DNA of 64,000 bases from Pelecanus crispus (lineage: Eukaryota > Chordata > Aves > Pelecaniformes > Pelecanidae), in assembly GCF_030463565.1 (NCBI RefSeq), contig NC_134646.1, positions 69,457,710-69,521,709 of the forward strand, read 5' to 3'. Numbering within the stretch: position 1 is the first letter of the stretch; the number at the start of each line of letters is the position of its first letter. The notes under the pieces are model-generated. The model was not told the origin of the DNA. It saw nothing but the letters and a program-made list of their open reading frames with translations, and did not search any database. The position numbers and the translations under genes were made by a program. Shown piece after piece: positions 38,014-50,509 of this stretch.

Positions 38014-38775
38014 ATAGAGTCATAGAATCATAGAATCGTTTAGGTTGGAAAAGACCTTTAAGATCATCCAGTCCAACCATTAACCTACACTACCAAGTCC
38101 ACACTAAACCAATCAAGGGTAGAAAACATGTTCCGAAGTGCCACATCTCCCTGTTTTTTGAATGCTTCCAGGGATGGTGACTCCACCACCTCTCTGGGCA
38201 GCCTGTTCCAATGCTTGACCACCCTTTCTGTGAAGAAATTTTTCCTAATATCCAATCTAAACCTCCCCTGGCACAGCTTGAGCCCATTTCCTCTTATCCT
38301 ATCGTTATCTACTTGGGAGAAGAGACCAACACCCACCTCGCTACAACCTCCTCTCAGGTAGTTGTAGAGAGCAATAAGGTCTCCCCTCAGCCTCCTCTTC
38401 TCTAAGCTAAACAATCCCAGTTCCCTCAGCTGCTCCTCATAAGACCAGTGCTCCAGACCCTTCACCAGCTTTGTTGCCCTTCTCTGGACACGCTCCAGCA
38501 CCTCAATGTCTTTCTTGTAGTGAGGGGCCCAAAACTGGACACAGTATTCCAGGTGTGGCCTCACCAGAGCTGAGTACAGGGGCACAATCACCTCCCTGCT
38601 CCTGCTGGCCACACTATTCCTGATACAAGCCAGGATGCTGTTGGCCTTCTTGGCCACCTGGGCACACTGCTGGCTCGTGTTCAGCTGGCTGTCAACCAGC
38701 ACCCCCAGGTCCTTTTCGGCCAGGCAGCTTTCCAGCCACTCTTCCCCAAGCCTGTAGCATTGCATGGGGGTGTTG
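38014..38775 (-). mobile_element. CR1 LINE B, 5'-truncated copy inserted in CR1 A
   Basis: The 3' end at left carries TCATAGAATCATAGAATCG repeats. A reverse-transcriptase C-terminal frame of 227 codons (38085-38765, minus) is still open. It contains [47 protein letters not shown] and [18 protein letters not shown], typical of the CR1 RT thumb and tail. It is 5' truncated like most CR1 insertions. AGTC appears on both sides of the junctions as a possible short target duplication. The open frame suggests a fairly young copy. Confidence 0.9.
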
Positions 38776-38845
38776 TGACCGAGTCCAACCCCCCTGCAAT
38801 GAGCAGGGGCATCTTCAACTAGATCAGGTTGCTCAGAGACCTGGT
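38776..38845 (-). mobile_element. CR1 LINE A, remaining 3' UTR fragment
   Basis: The plus strand reads GAGTCCAACCCCCCTGCAAT and GAGCAGGGGCATCTTCAACT, the antisense of the CR1 3' UTR that normally abuts the segment at 37959-38013. Together they show CR1 B inserted into CR1 A. Confidence 0.8.
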
Positions 38846-39149
38846 GTGTTTATTCAGACCAATTTAAATTTCTCAGACTGTTTCCGCTTTTTCTGAGGAT
38901 AAATGGTGGTTAAATTTTCTTGGTTTTGTGATCATCGATGCAATCTCAGGAGGTGTCCAGCATGTGCTTAGTATGTCTTCCTGAAATGGGAATGTGATTA
39001 GTGGCTGTATTCAGTCTAGCTCCATTGGGTAAAAATTACATGGGTACATGAGTAGTAGTGGAGCATTATGATGTGTATTATTATGTAGCCCTTTAACTAT
39101 GTAATAATATATTGATTCTGGCTCCTACAATACTACTTTGAAAGGGAGG

Positions 39150-40660
39150 AGAGAAACTGAAAGAAAAATATCTTTTAAAAAACACTGTATGCTGAGATCC
39201 ATCTGAGCCAGTAGCTTGTCTCTGATGGTGCCCAGAGAGTTACAGGAATACGGCATGCCTCTAGTGCACTTGTGTAAAGTATTCTCCCTGCCTCCAGTGA
39301 TATGTATGAGTTTTCCAGAGACTGCCAAAGTATCTTAGCACTTAATAACCCTGACTGGATTATTCTTCAATAAATGTGTCCAATCACTTCTTGAATCCAT
39401 GTGACCTTTTAGCGTTACAGACTCCTGTGACAGGACATCTGTGCATAGTTGAATATAACATGATATACTGCCTTCTGTTTATTTTAACCTGCCACCTCCT
39501 AGCTGTTTTGTAGTTCATGTATTGAAAAGGTGATGAGTGATCATTTGGTATTTACCTTCTCCATTATACTTTTGACTAGGGGTGGTATGGATGAGGTTCA
39601 GTGTGAGATTAGGATACTTTAATTTAGCATTCTTCATGTGTACTGTATGTCCAAGCTGCTAATGTAATCAGTAGAGCCTAGAGAGTAATTTAGTAGACCA
39701 GCCATTAGGGACTGAACTCAGTTTCATGAACTGTCTAAAACTAATGTCATTTTTGATTTGAGCATGATGTGCCTAGTTCCGGAAAAGCATAGTTATCCTG
39801 CAAAGCCTGTGGCATATTTGTCAACTCCTGTGTGGATGTTTCAGGTGCCTATGGCATCTTAAATGCCTATGGCATCTCAGATCTCTGAGATTAGGCAAGT
39901 GAGTCGGGACCACAGTGCCTGCCTCAGTGAGCTGAATCACTCTTGGGTCTCTGTCAGCTTTACCGACTGGATTTCTGTTGGTGGACTATAATGGGAGTTT
40001 ACACGAATGGCACACCAGTGAACACCTAAATGCCAGTATTTTAATCTCTGACAAAGTTTTCTCATGTTCCCTTCTTAGCTGTGTCTCTTTCAGAGTTGGA
40101 GAGTCATGCTTTATTGCATTACTTGCATGGAAGCTTTTATCATGATTGATATTCTTGTTGCTTTTTAGTATACCTTTTCTCAGTTCAGTTAGACTCTGCT
40201 TAAGGGGGAGGGAACCATAACTGCATGCTGTCTACAAGATGTGGGGTGAATCATAGACTTATGGTTGTGATGTAGAGAGTGGTTTTCATTTGTTCTGCAT
40301 TTGTTGCTTAGAAGTCCCATTATCTATCTGTCTGACTGCTGTCTTCATTGTGTATTTTATAGCTCCAAGATTTCTTTCCTGAGCAATTTCAGATTCTGTC
40401 AGTGTGTACAGAAAATTTAGATTTGCTCCTTTACATTATATCACATTTATCTACACTGAACTTTATCTGTCTTTTTACCACTGTGTTTGTGAGGTTGCTC
40501 TGCAACTCCTTTAGTCAACTATCACTTTTGATATTAATTTATTTTTCAAAATTGTAATGGATGTATTCAGTAGGATAGCTCCTAGTACAGTGCTCTAGAG
40601 ACTCTATTCATGATCTCTATTCTGAAAACTGACTATTCTCTCTGAGTAGAGAATATATTT
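39150..40660 (-). mobile_element. Ancient CR1/L3-like LINE
   Basis: The plus strand is the antisense of an old CR1/L3-type element. Blocks include GTGTCCAATCACTTCTTGAA near 39380, ACTGAACTTTATCTGTC near 40457, GCTCTGCAACTCC near 40498 and ATTCTGAAAACTGACTATTC near 40619. These appear in the expected order from 3' UTR to RT. It is highly diverged with no open frame. Confidence 0.6.
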
Positions 40661-41458
40661 AGTCATAACAAAATAAGAGTATGAACTGCATATTATTAGC
40701 ATGAGAAAACTGCAAGGCAACTGAAATCTCCACAGCCTCTAGAATACTGTGCTTTTTCTTTTTTAAAAGTGTATACATAATAAACTAGGAAGAAAAAGGT
40801 GACAACCGTTTTGTTAACATAGTAGTGGTAGAGGGTCTGTGAAACTTTCACATGTATTCCCACTGTTGAATTTGCTTACAGCAGCAAAGAACTTAAATTT
40901 TGGTGCCTGCAGTAGTATGAACTGGTATTATTAATTCATGGATACCTGAAGGTTTTGGTGATTTCTTTTCTTAATCAGCAAAGTATGTAGAACATATAAA
41001 GAAGTATTTTTAAATTTTAAAAATTCCTCTATCAGAATTTCACCTGCAAACTACAGGAGAGTAAGAATTTCATCCAATCTGTATAATTCTTTAGTCTGGA
41101 TTAGGAAGAAACAGGCCTCATTTGATCTGTGTTTATCACAGATCTACATCGAAGGCAAAACCTGCAATAAGCATTGTGTTTTAAATAAATTATAGTATTT
41201 GTCTCCACAAAAAGATGTATTTGTTTGGGAAAATCTGTTTCACCCTGGGCTGTAATTAAATCAATAATTCTAAAGTTTGTATTTGCAAGATTTCCAAATT
41301 CTACTGTATTTAAAGTAAGGAAATACTTTGAAAAATGGGAATCAAGTGAGAACTTACATGATTAATTTGTTTGTTTACTGCATTTATTGTAAAATTGGAC
41401 AATGATGCTTTATTGTAATCTGTAAGAGGATTTTAAAAGATATTTTTGAAGGATAAAG

Positions 41459-41711
41459 TTTCAGATACATATCTGGAATCATAAAAAAAACCCTAGCCCT
41501 TTGAAAGCACTGAACATGTGTCTGCAATTTTAGACTCCTTAAAGATCTTTAAAAATGTGGGATGAAATGAAACATTTTCACAAAATTGAGGGTTAATTTG
41601 GCAAATTAATTCTGTTGCCACTGTATTTAGATCTGGTTAATGAGATGCATTAGCTGATACTTTTGAAGCATAATAGGGATCAAACTTCCGGGATATAAAC
41701 CTATCAAGCTC
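41459..41711 (+). repeat. Duplicated 0.25-kb segment, copy 1
   Basis: It runs from TTTCAGATACATATCTGG to ATAAACCTATCAAGCTC. A second copy in the same orientation lies 3.6 kb to the right. By eye about six substitutions and one 12-base length difference in an A-rich run separate them (about 97% identity). Confidence 0.9.
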
Positions 41712-42539
41712 TTCTATAGGTTTTAGATATGTAACAAAAACCAGACAGCTAAATTATCGGTGAATTACATGGAAATAAGGCCTTTTTACTCCTTCTGTTG
41801 ACACAGAATTGTTGACTTCACTTCTGCACTAAAAATTCACCTCATCTACAATGACCTTAAAATGGACAGAGGGCATAGATACAAATGTAGCTTGTGTTGA
41901 ACAAATCTTCTATTTCTTGCATGTTATCTATCTGAAACAGCTTCATAAGATGGATTTGAACTAATCCAAGACTGTAAAAGCCAAAGATTTATGGGGATAT
42001 TTGAGATCTTAAGGAGTTATGCAAGAATTTCACCAAGACAGAGATTACACAAGCTGAACAGAAAGGACTCTGAAATCAAACAGTTTGGCCTTTCTGCTTG
42101 TCTACATATGTGTGTGTGTTGATTTACATTATCAATGAATAAGCATAATCTTCTAAACTGTTTTCGCCTAGTTCTGTGGTATTTAATAGGCAGAAATTTT
42201 ACCTAATTTAACTTTTACTGAAAAACAATGTGATCCTCTCTGACAGCATTTGAATACAGCTTAACCTGATAAATACGCTCACGATGAATTTGATTCACCT
42301 CAGGGAGAGCAAAGAAATAGCAATATATTTCATGTAAATGCCATGCTGACTGATTTGATTTATTCTAGTTTTTAATTGCATACAAAAATTAATGGTGCTT
42401 TTGATATTTAAGTTTTGCCAAATTATTTCAAAGTTATGTAGAAAACAGTTTTGACAGATAAGATACAACATGAATCCAGAACTGTAAACAAAAGGTTTAT
42501 AACATCATATTCTAGGGAGGCAGATGCTACAAAGATCTG

Positions 42540-42760
42540 GGTTAGAGGTCACAGTATTTCACATATTAATTAATGATCTGGAAGTAAAAATAAACAACAT
42601 TAAAATAATGGATGATACTAATTCAGAGGGAATCATAAACACCTAAACAAGATGGAAAGAAAGAAGGAATATAGATGGAAGACAAAATAAACTGCATTCA
42701 GTTTGGAAAAAAGCTTGTTTATCCAAAATCCTGCATCAAAGCAGATATGTGTGGTATCTG
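42540..42760 (+). mobile_element. Ancient CR1-like RT fragment
   Basis: The segment ATTAATTAATGATCTGGAAG, followed by GATGATAC and an A-rich stretch, resembles the sense strand of the CR1 RT block for F-I-N-D-L-E and D-D-T. It is short and much mutated. Confidence 0.4.
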
Positions 42761-45092
42761 TATGCCCAATATCTGTTTTAGTTTGTAAAGTGTTGGTAAA
42801 TCAACATGAAGTGGGTATACAGAAATGAAGACAATACGAAGTGAGACATTAGTGCAGGACGGAGAGAAACCCCAGAAAACAGAGAAACAGAGGAAAATGA
42901 ATCCGTTTCAGCCTCTAAGAATTAAAACTTGTCTCTTCTGTCCATATGGGACTCTGTCTCAGCTCTGTAGAAGAAGGAAGAGCTGGGAAGTTGGGAGTGC
43001 AGAAGAAACAATAACAAAACAACCAACCACCTGAAGCAATTCACTTCATTTCTATTACCTGATTTAGACACCTGTATTAGAAAGGGAAACATCATCCTTT
43101 GGAGGCACCTGTCTTTCTCCATTGACTAACCTAGATTAGATGTGTAATGATGAAATGGATGATGTTAGGTGAGATGAATCCCATCTCTTGTATGCAAGAA
43201 ACATCCTTCTGAGCATGAAATGCATAGAGCTTTTCTCAAATCGTTTCCTTGCAGTAATTACTAGTGGCCTCCTCTGACCTCCTTCTGTGGTAGCTGTGTT
43301 TCAGAACAACCAGTTTCTCTCAAAATGTCCGTGTCAGAACTGGAGGAATCCTTAATATTTCCATGATGTTCTAGGAAGACCTATTTCTTGGGATGCTGAG
43401 GAGGCACTGCTTACAACCAGAGTCATAGCAGGTGGATTTGTGACCAGTGTAAAGAGAAGGAATTAAAGTTGGGTGGATTTTATAGAACAGTTCCAGAAGA
43501 AATTTCAGTAATAAACTGCATGTGAGTTTCCCAGCAGAGCAGTCTGTATCTAGAATTAACTTTTGTGATTTTGTACAGTATATTTTTGCTTTGCTGAAAT
43601 TGTTGGGATGCAGTATTTGTGCCTTTTTTAGTACCTGCTCTGCTTGTGGAAACCTTCTTGTAATATAATTTTACTTCCCTAATTCTTAAGTTGCCTGGCA
43701 ATTATTCTGCTTAGCTTATTAGAAACTATAAAATAAAAATGAGGGACAGCTGGATGTCTCTTCAGTAAAATTTAGGCCAGGGCTAATTTTATGTGCAATT
43801 GCACTTGAGAGATCAAGTGCAATACATAGGCTACTAAACTAAGGTTTTCTATGTTTAGTATTGCACCACACTAGGCAGAAAAATAAAAAAGGTAAAAAAT
43901 GGGAATGAATAAATGTGCCTGTGGGATTTCCTTGTACAAAATTTAAACTAAAAGGGGAAAAAAACAGAGAGAGGCAGAAAGAGGCAAAAAACACGCCTAA
44001 AGAGATTAGAAGCTGTAGACATGCTTATAGTTTCTTGATACATTTTAGTATCTCAATGTATTTTTGGACTAATACATGGTACGTGTAGGACAAAGGGCAA
44101 TATGTTCAAATTTTAAGAATGTAAGATCAACTTTCCCTCTTATACTGTGAATCTCTAGATAAGGAAAACCACAAATACTTTGAATACTGTGGAACATTCA
44201 GGAGGGTGAGACATTGCACACTGCCTCAGAGACATCAGGTCATCTAAACACAAGCAGATTTCATACAGAGCCGTTGGCTGCCTCTGTGCCGCACTCCCCT
44301 CCCACCCCTCCGGGATCTGAAAGGCTTTATTAACATGGTTGGAGCAATGGATGAAAGGATTTAGATTGACCCTGCACTAAAAGAGAATCTCCTGAAGCAA
44401 AATCCTTTTTTAGTACAGTAATTAGGATTCATTCTGGTGCAGGACACAAGCAATGCAGCTCTCCCGAAGCCTGAGCAGCTGTGGAAACCAGCTTGGGTTG
44501 CTTTGCAACACAGGTGAGAGCTGATGGAGCTTCCTGAACTTGAGCTAAGGCTATGTCAAGCCAGTTGTGTGTGTTTGCAGCATGATGCTGGGGCATCTGA
44601 TCTGGCTTTTCATAGAAATTGCATTCTCAAAGCTGATTAGTTTCTGGTTATAGTTTCCAGAGCTAAAAGCAGACATACTGTTTTCAGCGAGAGGCTGGCA
44701 CTGGGAGCTGTAACTGGGTTCTCAGCTCTGACTTTGAGCTCATGAACACCATTGAACATAAGTTGGCCCTGAACTCTTCACATCTCGGACTTCGTTAATT
44801 TGTTATCCATGCCCACTATGCATGGATAGATAGAAGTTTGACAGTTGGGAAATTTTGGAAAAATATTTTTAATAACTTGCTGACAGTGAAAGGCTTGAAA
44901 TAAGGTATTTTTATTGTTTTATAAGTGACAGTCAACACTGTGTTGGTCTGTGTTGATTCAAGGTAATTTTAATGTACTATCACAGTGAGTGGATAAATGA
45001 ACCATGAACTGTATGTATTTCTTATAAAAAGAAATGTACTTTATACATTTTTCTAATGAATGGGATGGTAGTAGGCTATGTAATGTGAAAGC

Positions 45093-45357
45093 TTTCAGAT
45101 ACGTATCTGGAATCATAAAAAAAAAAACCAACAAAAAACTAGCCCTTTGAAAGCACTGAACATGTGTCTGCAATTTTAGACTCCTTAAAGATCTTTAAAA
45201 ATGTGGGATGAAATGAAACATTTTCACAAAATTGAGGGTTAATTTGGCAAATGAATTATGTTGCCACCGTATTTAGATCTGGTTAATGAGATGCATTAGC
45301 TCATATTTTTGAAGCATAATAGGGATCAAACTTCCGGGATATAAACCTATCAAGCTC
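45093..45357 (+). repeat. Duplicated 0.25-kb segment, copy 2
   Basis: It has the same boundaries as copy 1. Near the 5' border it carries the perfect 14-bp palindrome CAGATACGTATCTG, which has one mismatch in copy 1. The flanks are unrelated beyond a few bases. It is either a local duplication or two insertions of an unknown short repeat. Confidence 0.9.
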
Positions 45358-48300
45358 ACAACAGAAACCTTTGGTATTTCTCCCCACAACTCCAGCTTTT
45401 GAACACAAAGTTATTTCAGCTGGAGCTGAGCTTTAATTTCAGAGGAAAATAAATTACTTCAGCTTGTGTTTTTGCAAGGTGCTAAAGGCACACCTGGAAG
45501 ACTAAAAAAATAGGCAAATTTAAAAAAAACCTTCAGAAATATAAACAAAATTCCTTGTCATTTTGAAGATATTTTTGTCATTTTAGGTTCTGAAACACTT
45601 CTGGATGTTTGGAGTGCCAATTTTTTTTTAAGGCTTCTCTTATATAAACACATAAATGGGTAATGTTATCAATAGTTGCTGCAGCTAATAAAATTATTAT
45701 TGGGCTTTCAGGAAGCCACAGAGGACACAAGGAGAGATATGAGACTTAGTTCTTGAGGTCCTGATCATATGTTACAGCTGTATCATTCAGTTGAAATCAG
45801 CATAAGTGTAAAATTGGATCAGCACTGTAGCTAATCGTAGCCTAGGCCTGTACCTTAGTTAAAAGACATTCTTCCTTATTCAGTGTTAGAAAGAACAAAA
45901 GATACTTATTAGAGTATTAACTAGTAAATTGTGGGAGTTGGTTTTATTTTCTAACCTGTATAGTTAAAGTGACAGAGGAGGCTAAGGGATACAGAGCCAT
46001 TTGTTTCAATAACTGAATTTACTTTTAATAATTTCTCTGTCCTTTGCTTTAAGAGACACACTTTTAAGGCTGACATGTTTAGATACCTCATTCTGCTCTG
46101 GTCTGCTTGGGAAGTAGACAAGACAGAATTCATAGAAACAAATTCACCTGCTAGTGAAGATAAGATACTACTGCTACTAATGAAAAGGAGATGATGCGGT
46201 CACCTGGCCTCTGTGAGCAATCAAAACTTGCCTCCTTCCCTACTTTGTTTAGGGTGCTGCCAGGAATACCCTGTTTGGCATGCCCCTCCAGGGCCTTTTC
46301 TCATTCTTGTGTTTCTTTTTTTTCTTTTAGTCCTTTCTCCATCAGGAAGGATTTGTGCCCACTAGCTTGGGCCTGAAGGAAGAACACTTACCATCTTTTA
46401 CCTTTCTTTGATTCTTCTTACCATTCTCACTCTTCACCTTCCATACCAAACTGTCTCACTTCTTATTCAGCTAATGAAGCGACCTGCTAGAAACATTTTT
46501 TTCATTATGATAGTCAGATTCCTACAAGAGCAGTGTTTAACACTACTGTAGGAAGATAGAACAGTCTTTTTTGGTATGAATGCTCTAGCTTTGTCTTCAC
46601 TAATGAGGTGCAGTTGAATGTTTTCTTTTTTGTTATTTTACATCACCATAAAGAAAAGGAGAAGGGAAATGCCATTTAGATTTACAGCATTTGGAGGATA
46701 AAATAGGACTAATAAGATGTATTCATATGCACTGCACTGTTAATCTTCAAGTGTATGTGTGTAATAGTGTTTTTACCAACCTGTCATATAACTCTCAGTT
46801 GCTGTAAAATCAGTACAGTGTTTCCCAATACATTCCATTTTGGAGAACTGTAAGGAGGGAGTAGCCATTGGTATTATGCTAGTAACTCCAAGAGTAATGT
46901 AGTGCTCTTCTCATTTGAAAGCAATTCTGTCTGTATTGTCAAACTGATCAATTTTAGAGCTGCTTTTAAAAAGCTGTTTATCAGCACAACTGTGAGAGGT
47001 TTATACCACATTAGCCAGCAGTATGTACACTTGCAAAGTACAGATGCTGAAATAATTTTTCGGGATTTTTCCTTCCAGCACAGAAGGTCCCAGATTCATG
47101 TCACATAACTCCAGTCTCTTAAATGAGGTATCTGGAAGAGGAATATAGTAGCTATATTTGGTAGGGAGTGAAAAGCATGTGAGAGGCTTAAATTTCATAA
47201 AGTACAGAGCAGCAGCCCTCTAAAAATTAAATCTCTTAAGAAGGTTAAGATACTGAGGAATCAGTTTCAGCACTCAAGCTTGAAGATTAAATTTAAGGGC
47301 ATGCATTTTCAAGTAAAAATTCTTCATTGTGGTTCGAGCCACTATTGAACAGAAGTGTAGGAATAATAGATAGAGCAGGGAGGCCAGTTTCTTCCATTCT
47401 TTTAGATAACTCACATGTTGGTGATGGTCTAATGCTCAGTGGAATTTGGGAAATCTCTGTGATGAAGTCAGACTTTAGAGGAACCCAAATTCCACTGTCA
47501 GCCTGAACACAACGTAATATGAGACAGGCAGTGCTGATTTACTAGATAAATTAATCATTAAGAGTGGAAGTCTTTGAGTCACAAAGGATGGATGTTCATC
47601 TCTGTTTTGCTGGTGGAATGAAACACAGAAATGTGATCATCAACATCTGATCTAGTTAATTGAAGAGTTGCCCAAACTAATTACTGGTCATTCTAAACCC
47701 ATGGGCAAAATTAATCTTATCCTTGCAGCTTTTATATCTGTCTCCTGGACAGTTAAGAAAGGTTCATAGAACGATTTTAGTTAGTGGGGAGAAGGAGTCT
47801 GCTCAGTATCCTGCAACTATTTCTGTTTCAAAGGAAAAATGGTTAAAAATAACAGAGAAGGATTAATGGCATGTAATCTCAGGTCCCAAAATATACATAT
47901 CTAAATGTAGACAGTGACTTCTTGTCTGCTTGTCTTCTGGAATATGATGCTGTTACTTCTCTTTTGTCACATATTTATCCAGAAATATATCCAGACCATG
48001 TTTTGCATTTGTGACTTTTTAAGATTTCTGTACATAATTCATTACTGCCAAGGAGGAAGTTGACTACACGCAAGATGTATTTGTGTGTTTGCTTTCATTT
48101 ATGGATGACTGACATTCAATATGTTATTCATACATAGATAGCACAAAAAATGGTTAGACATAGCTAAGCAAATTCAATAATTCTGGAGACATCCTCAGGG
48201 CCTATACAACACAGACTGCAGACTTGTGACACTGTGGTCAATGCCTATTGGTCCCTCAGCTGGGCCTTTCCCTGAGGAAATATTGAAGGTTACAGGGCCA

Positions 48301-49744
48301 AAATTCCAGTATAATTAAAGAATTAGTTGTGACTATGCTTCTGTATTTATTTATGTATTTAAGACTATTATTTTCTCAAACATTGTCTAGGAATCTTTTG
48401 ATTATCCTCTATAGGCTCAGGCCAGACTGAAAGTATCTGTCGTAACTTGTATACAAATTCCAAACCTACTTTTGTAGAACAGTAAGTTCTCTCTAAAAAA
48501 AACCCCAGCCAACCAAACAAGTGGAAAACCTCCACACATATGTTAATACATAATGTCTTGTTCCCCTTGAGTTAGATACCTGTGCCCAGTAGAAACTGGA
48601 TTAGGCCCCATGTGTCCTAATGGGGGCCTGAAAAGACAAGCATGTGTCTTTTCAAGGCAGTTACTCTGTTTTGCAATTATATATAACTGTCTTGTAAGCG
48701 TAACATGCACATTTACCAGTTTTGACACAGAATTCTTCATTTCAGTCTACTGTGAGCTTCTAATAGCTTTTTTTTTTTTTCAAAACAATAGTAGCATGCT
48801 TGTACAACAGCTTCCGTGAGAGGTCTTTGGTGTATGTCATGGGTAACAGACAAGCCTGCTTGGGGTAATAACTTGTCTTATAGTCATGAGAATTATTATT
48901 CTGCATTTTGTAGAAGAAACTAAATCATCAACAGGTTTTAATCAATTGTTTGAAAAATTTGCTTATTGTCATCAGAGGCTCGCTCGAGTCTGCTAAAACC
49001 TGATGTCTGAGATTTATAGCTGTTACTGAAGTGAGGGAAAAACCTCCATTGCCTGAAAACTTCTTGGAAACAGGCCAAAAGGTGCTTGCAGTCAAGTAAT
49101 ACCTATATTGAAATGCTGACTAAGCTAACTTGCCAGGCATACAGCTTCCAGGAGTGCATCATCGGTGGTATTTTAGTTTGAGTCAGGAGTGCAAAATGTA
49201 ATCCTCCTTACAAACTTTCCTTTCATTTACATTACAGAGTGAGTTTCGTCCACATGAACTGCATGTCAGGACTTCAGGTTTCACTCTACAGATCTGCTAC
49301 TACTGGTCCCCAGCGCTTGCTAATGCTAAAGGCAATGTGGCAGGTGGTCTTCCTGCACTGAAGGCTAGGTGAACTGGACTACAAATACTGAGTCAGTTAG
49401 CTAGAGAAGGGGTCCTGTTTCATTCCTTGTATCAGAGATCAAACTAGGGGCATGAAGTGACAGCTTGCCAAGAATAAAAGAGGAGATTTCTGACAAAAAG
49501 GGAAAAAAAAAAGTTGTTTCTCACAGTGTTGTCTTCCTTCCCTATAAGGTTTTGCAGTTTATAATTGTCCCTTCTGTTCCTAGTGAAAAAAAAAAAAAAC
49601 ACCACAAAGAAACAACAACAAAAAAGATTAAACTGTAGCAGTAATTCTCTTTTAGCATTTAACACATTGATAAATATAGTAACCAAATTCATGACTACCA
49701 TTTACCAGATACTTTAATTTCCTATTATTTTTCTTGTTCTATAG

Positions 49745-50509
49745 GTGATATATGCCCTGAACACTAAGAATGATGAACATGAGGCTAGTATACAGGCTCT
49801 GAGAGAGGCTCATGAAGAAGAAATTCAGCACATTCTTGCTGAGACAAGGGAAACAATTCTCCAGTGTAAAAGCAAAGTTGAAGAAGAACAGTTGCTGAGA
49901 AAACGTATTGAGGCCCTTGAAATTGCAGTACAACAACACAAGAGACTGAAGGAGGAAGCCTTGGCAGAGTTAACATTGTGCAAGAAGCAGGTGCAAGAGA
50001 GGGAGCCGAGAACAGAAGCAAAACAAGCACAGAGGGCCCTTTCTACAGACATGGTAGATACCAATGCAGCCTTTGAAAACAAGCTTCTACATTTAAATCA
50101 GGAGTCTGATGGTCTGCTAAATGAATGCAAAGCATCTAGGAGAGCAAATTTAGATAAAAAAGTAATTTTAGATGAAAAATGCAGTATGGAAAGACAAGTT
50201 CTAATAAATGAGATGGAAAACCTGAAGAGTGAGTACCAGAGAGCAGCTGAAGAATGTACTCAGAAAACAAGCAAACTGGAAGCCTCTTATGAGAGAGAAA
50301 AAGATTATTTTAAAAATGCTATGCAGCAATCTGTGATAGAAACAAAGAAGAATTGTCAGCAAACAGAAATGGAGCAAAGTAAGAGCTCAGAGGCTGAGGA
50401 AGGGTTTTTGCTGCAGCAGGTAAAGAAGCTGGAGGCAGACCTAGAGGAGAAAAGCCAGAAGATAAATGAGAGGAAGAAACATTCCCAGAAGCTGAAGGAG
50501 AGAATACAG
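49745..50509 (+). CDS. FAM184B: FAM184B exon 2 (residues 46-300)
   Basis: It begins after TTCTATAG with VIYALNTKNDEHEASIQAL (the first codon is GTG, an internal valine) and ends KLKERIQ at ACAG|GTAGCG. It is 765 nt with both ends in phase 0. The whole exon is open and strongly predicted as coiled coil (heptads rich in E, K, L and Q). The frame runs 45 codons further into the intron, to a stop at 50645-50647, so intron retention would give a 345-residue product. Confidence 0.92.

Larger units (their letters stand above)
30468..49744 (+). other. FAM184B: FAM184B intron 1 (about 19.3 kb)
   Basis: It is bounded by AAG|GTAAGT and TTCTATAG|GTG. It contains an exon-like segment at 32984, nested CR1 elements at 37959-38845, ancient CR1 pieces at 39150-40660 and 42540-42760, and the duplicated segments at 41459 and 45093. 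No other gene was recognised. Open frames up to 125 codons (33957-34689) look like chance. Confidence 0.8.

Noticed and set aside
49785..50082. Minus-strand frames of 81-85 codons
   Set aside because: They are antisense to FAM184B exon 2, whose plus-strand frame is clearly the real one.
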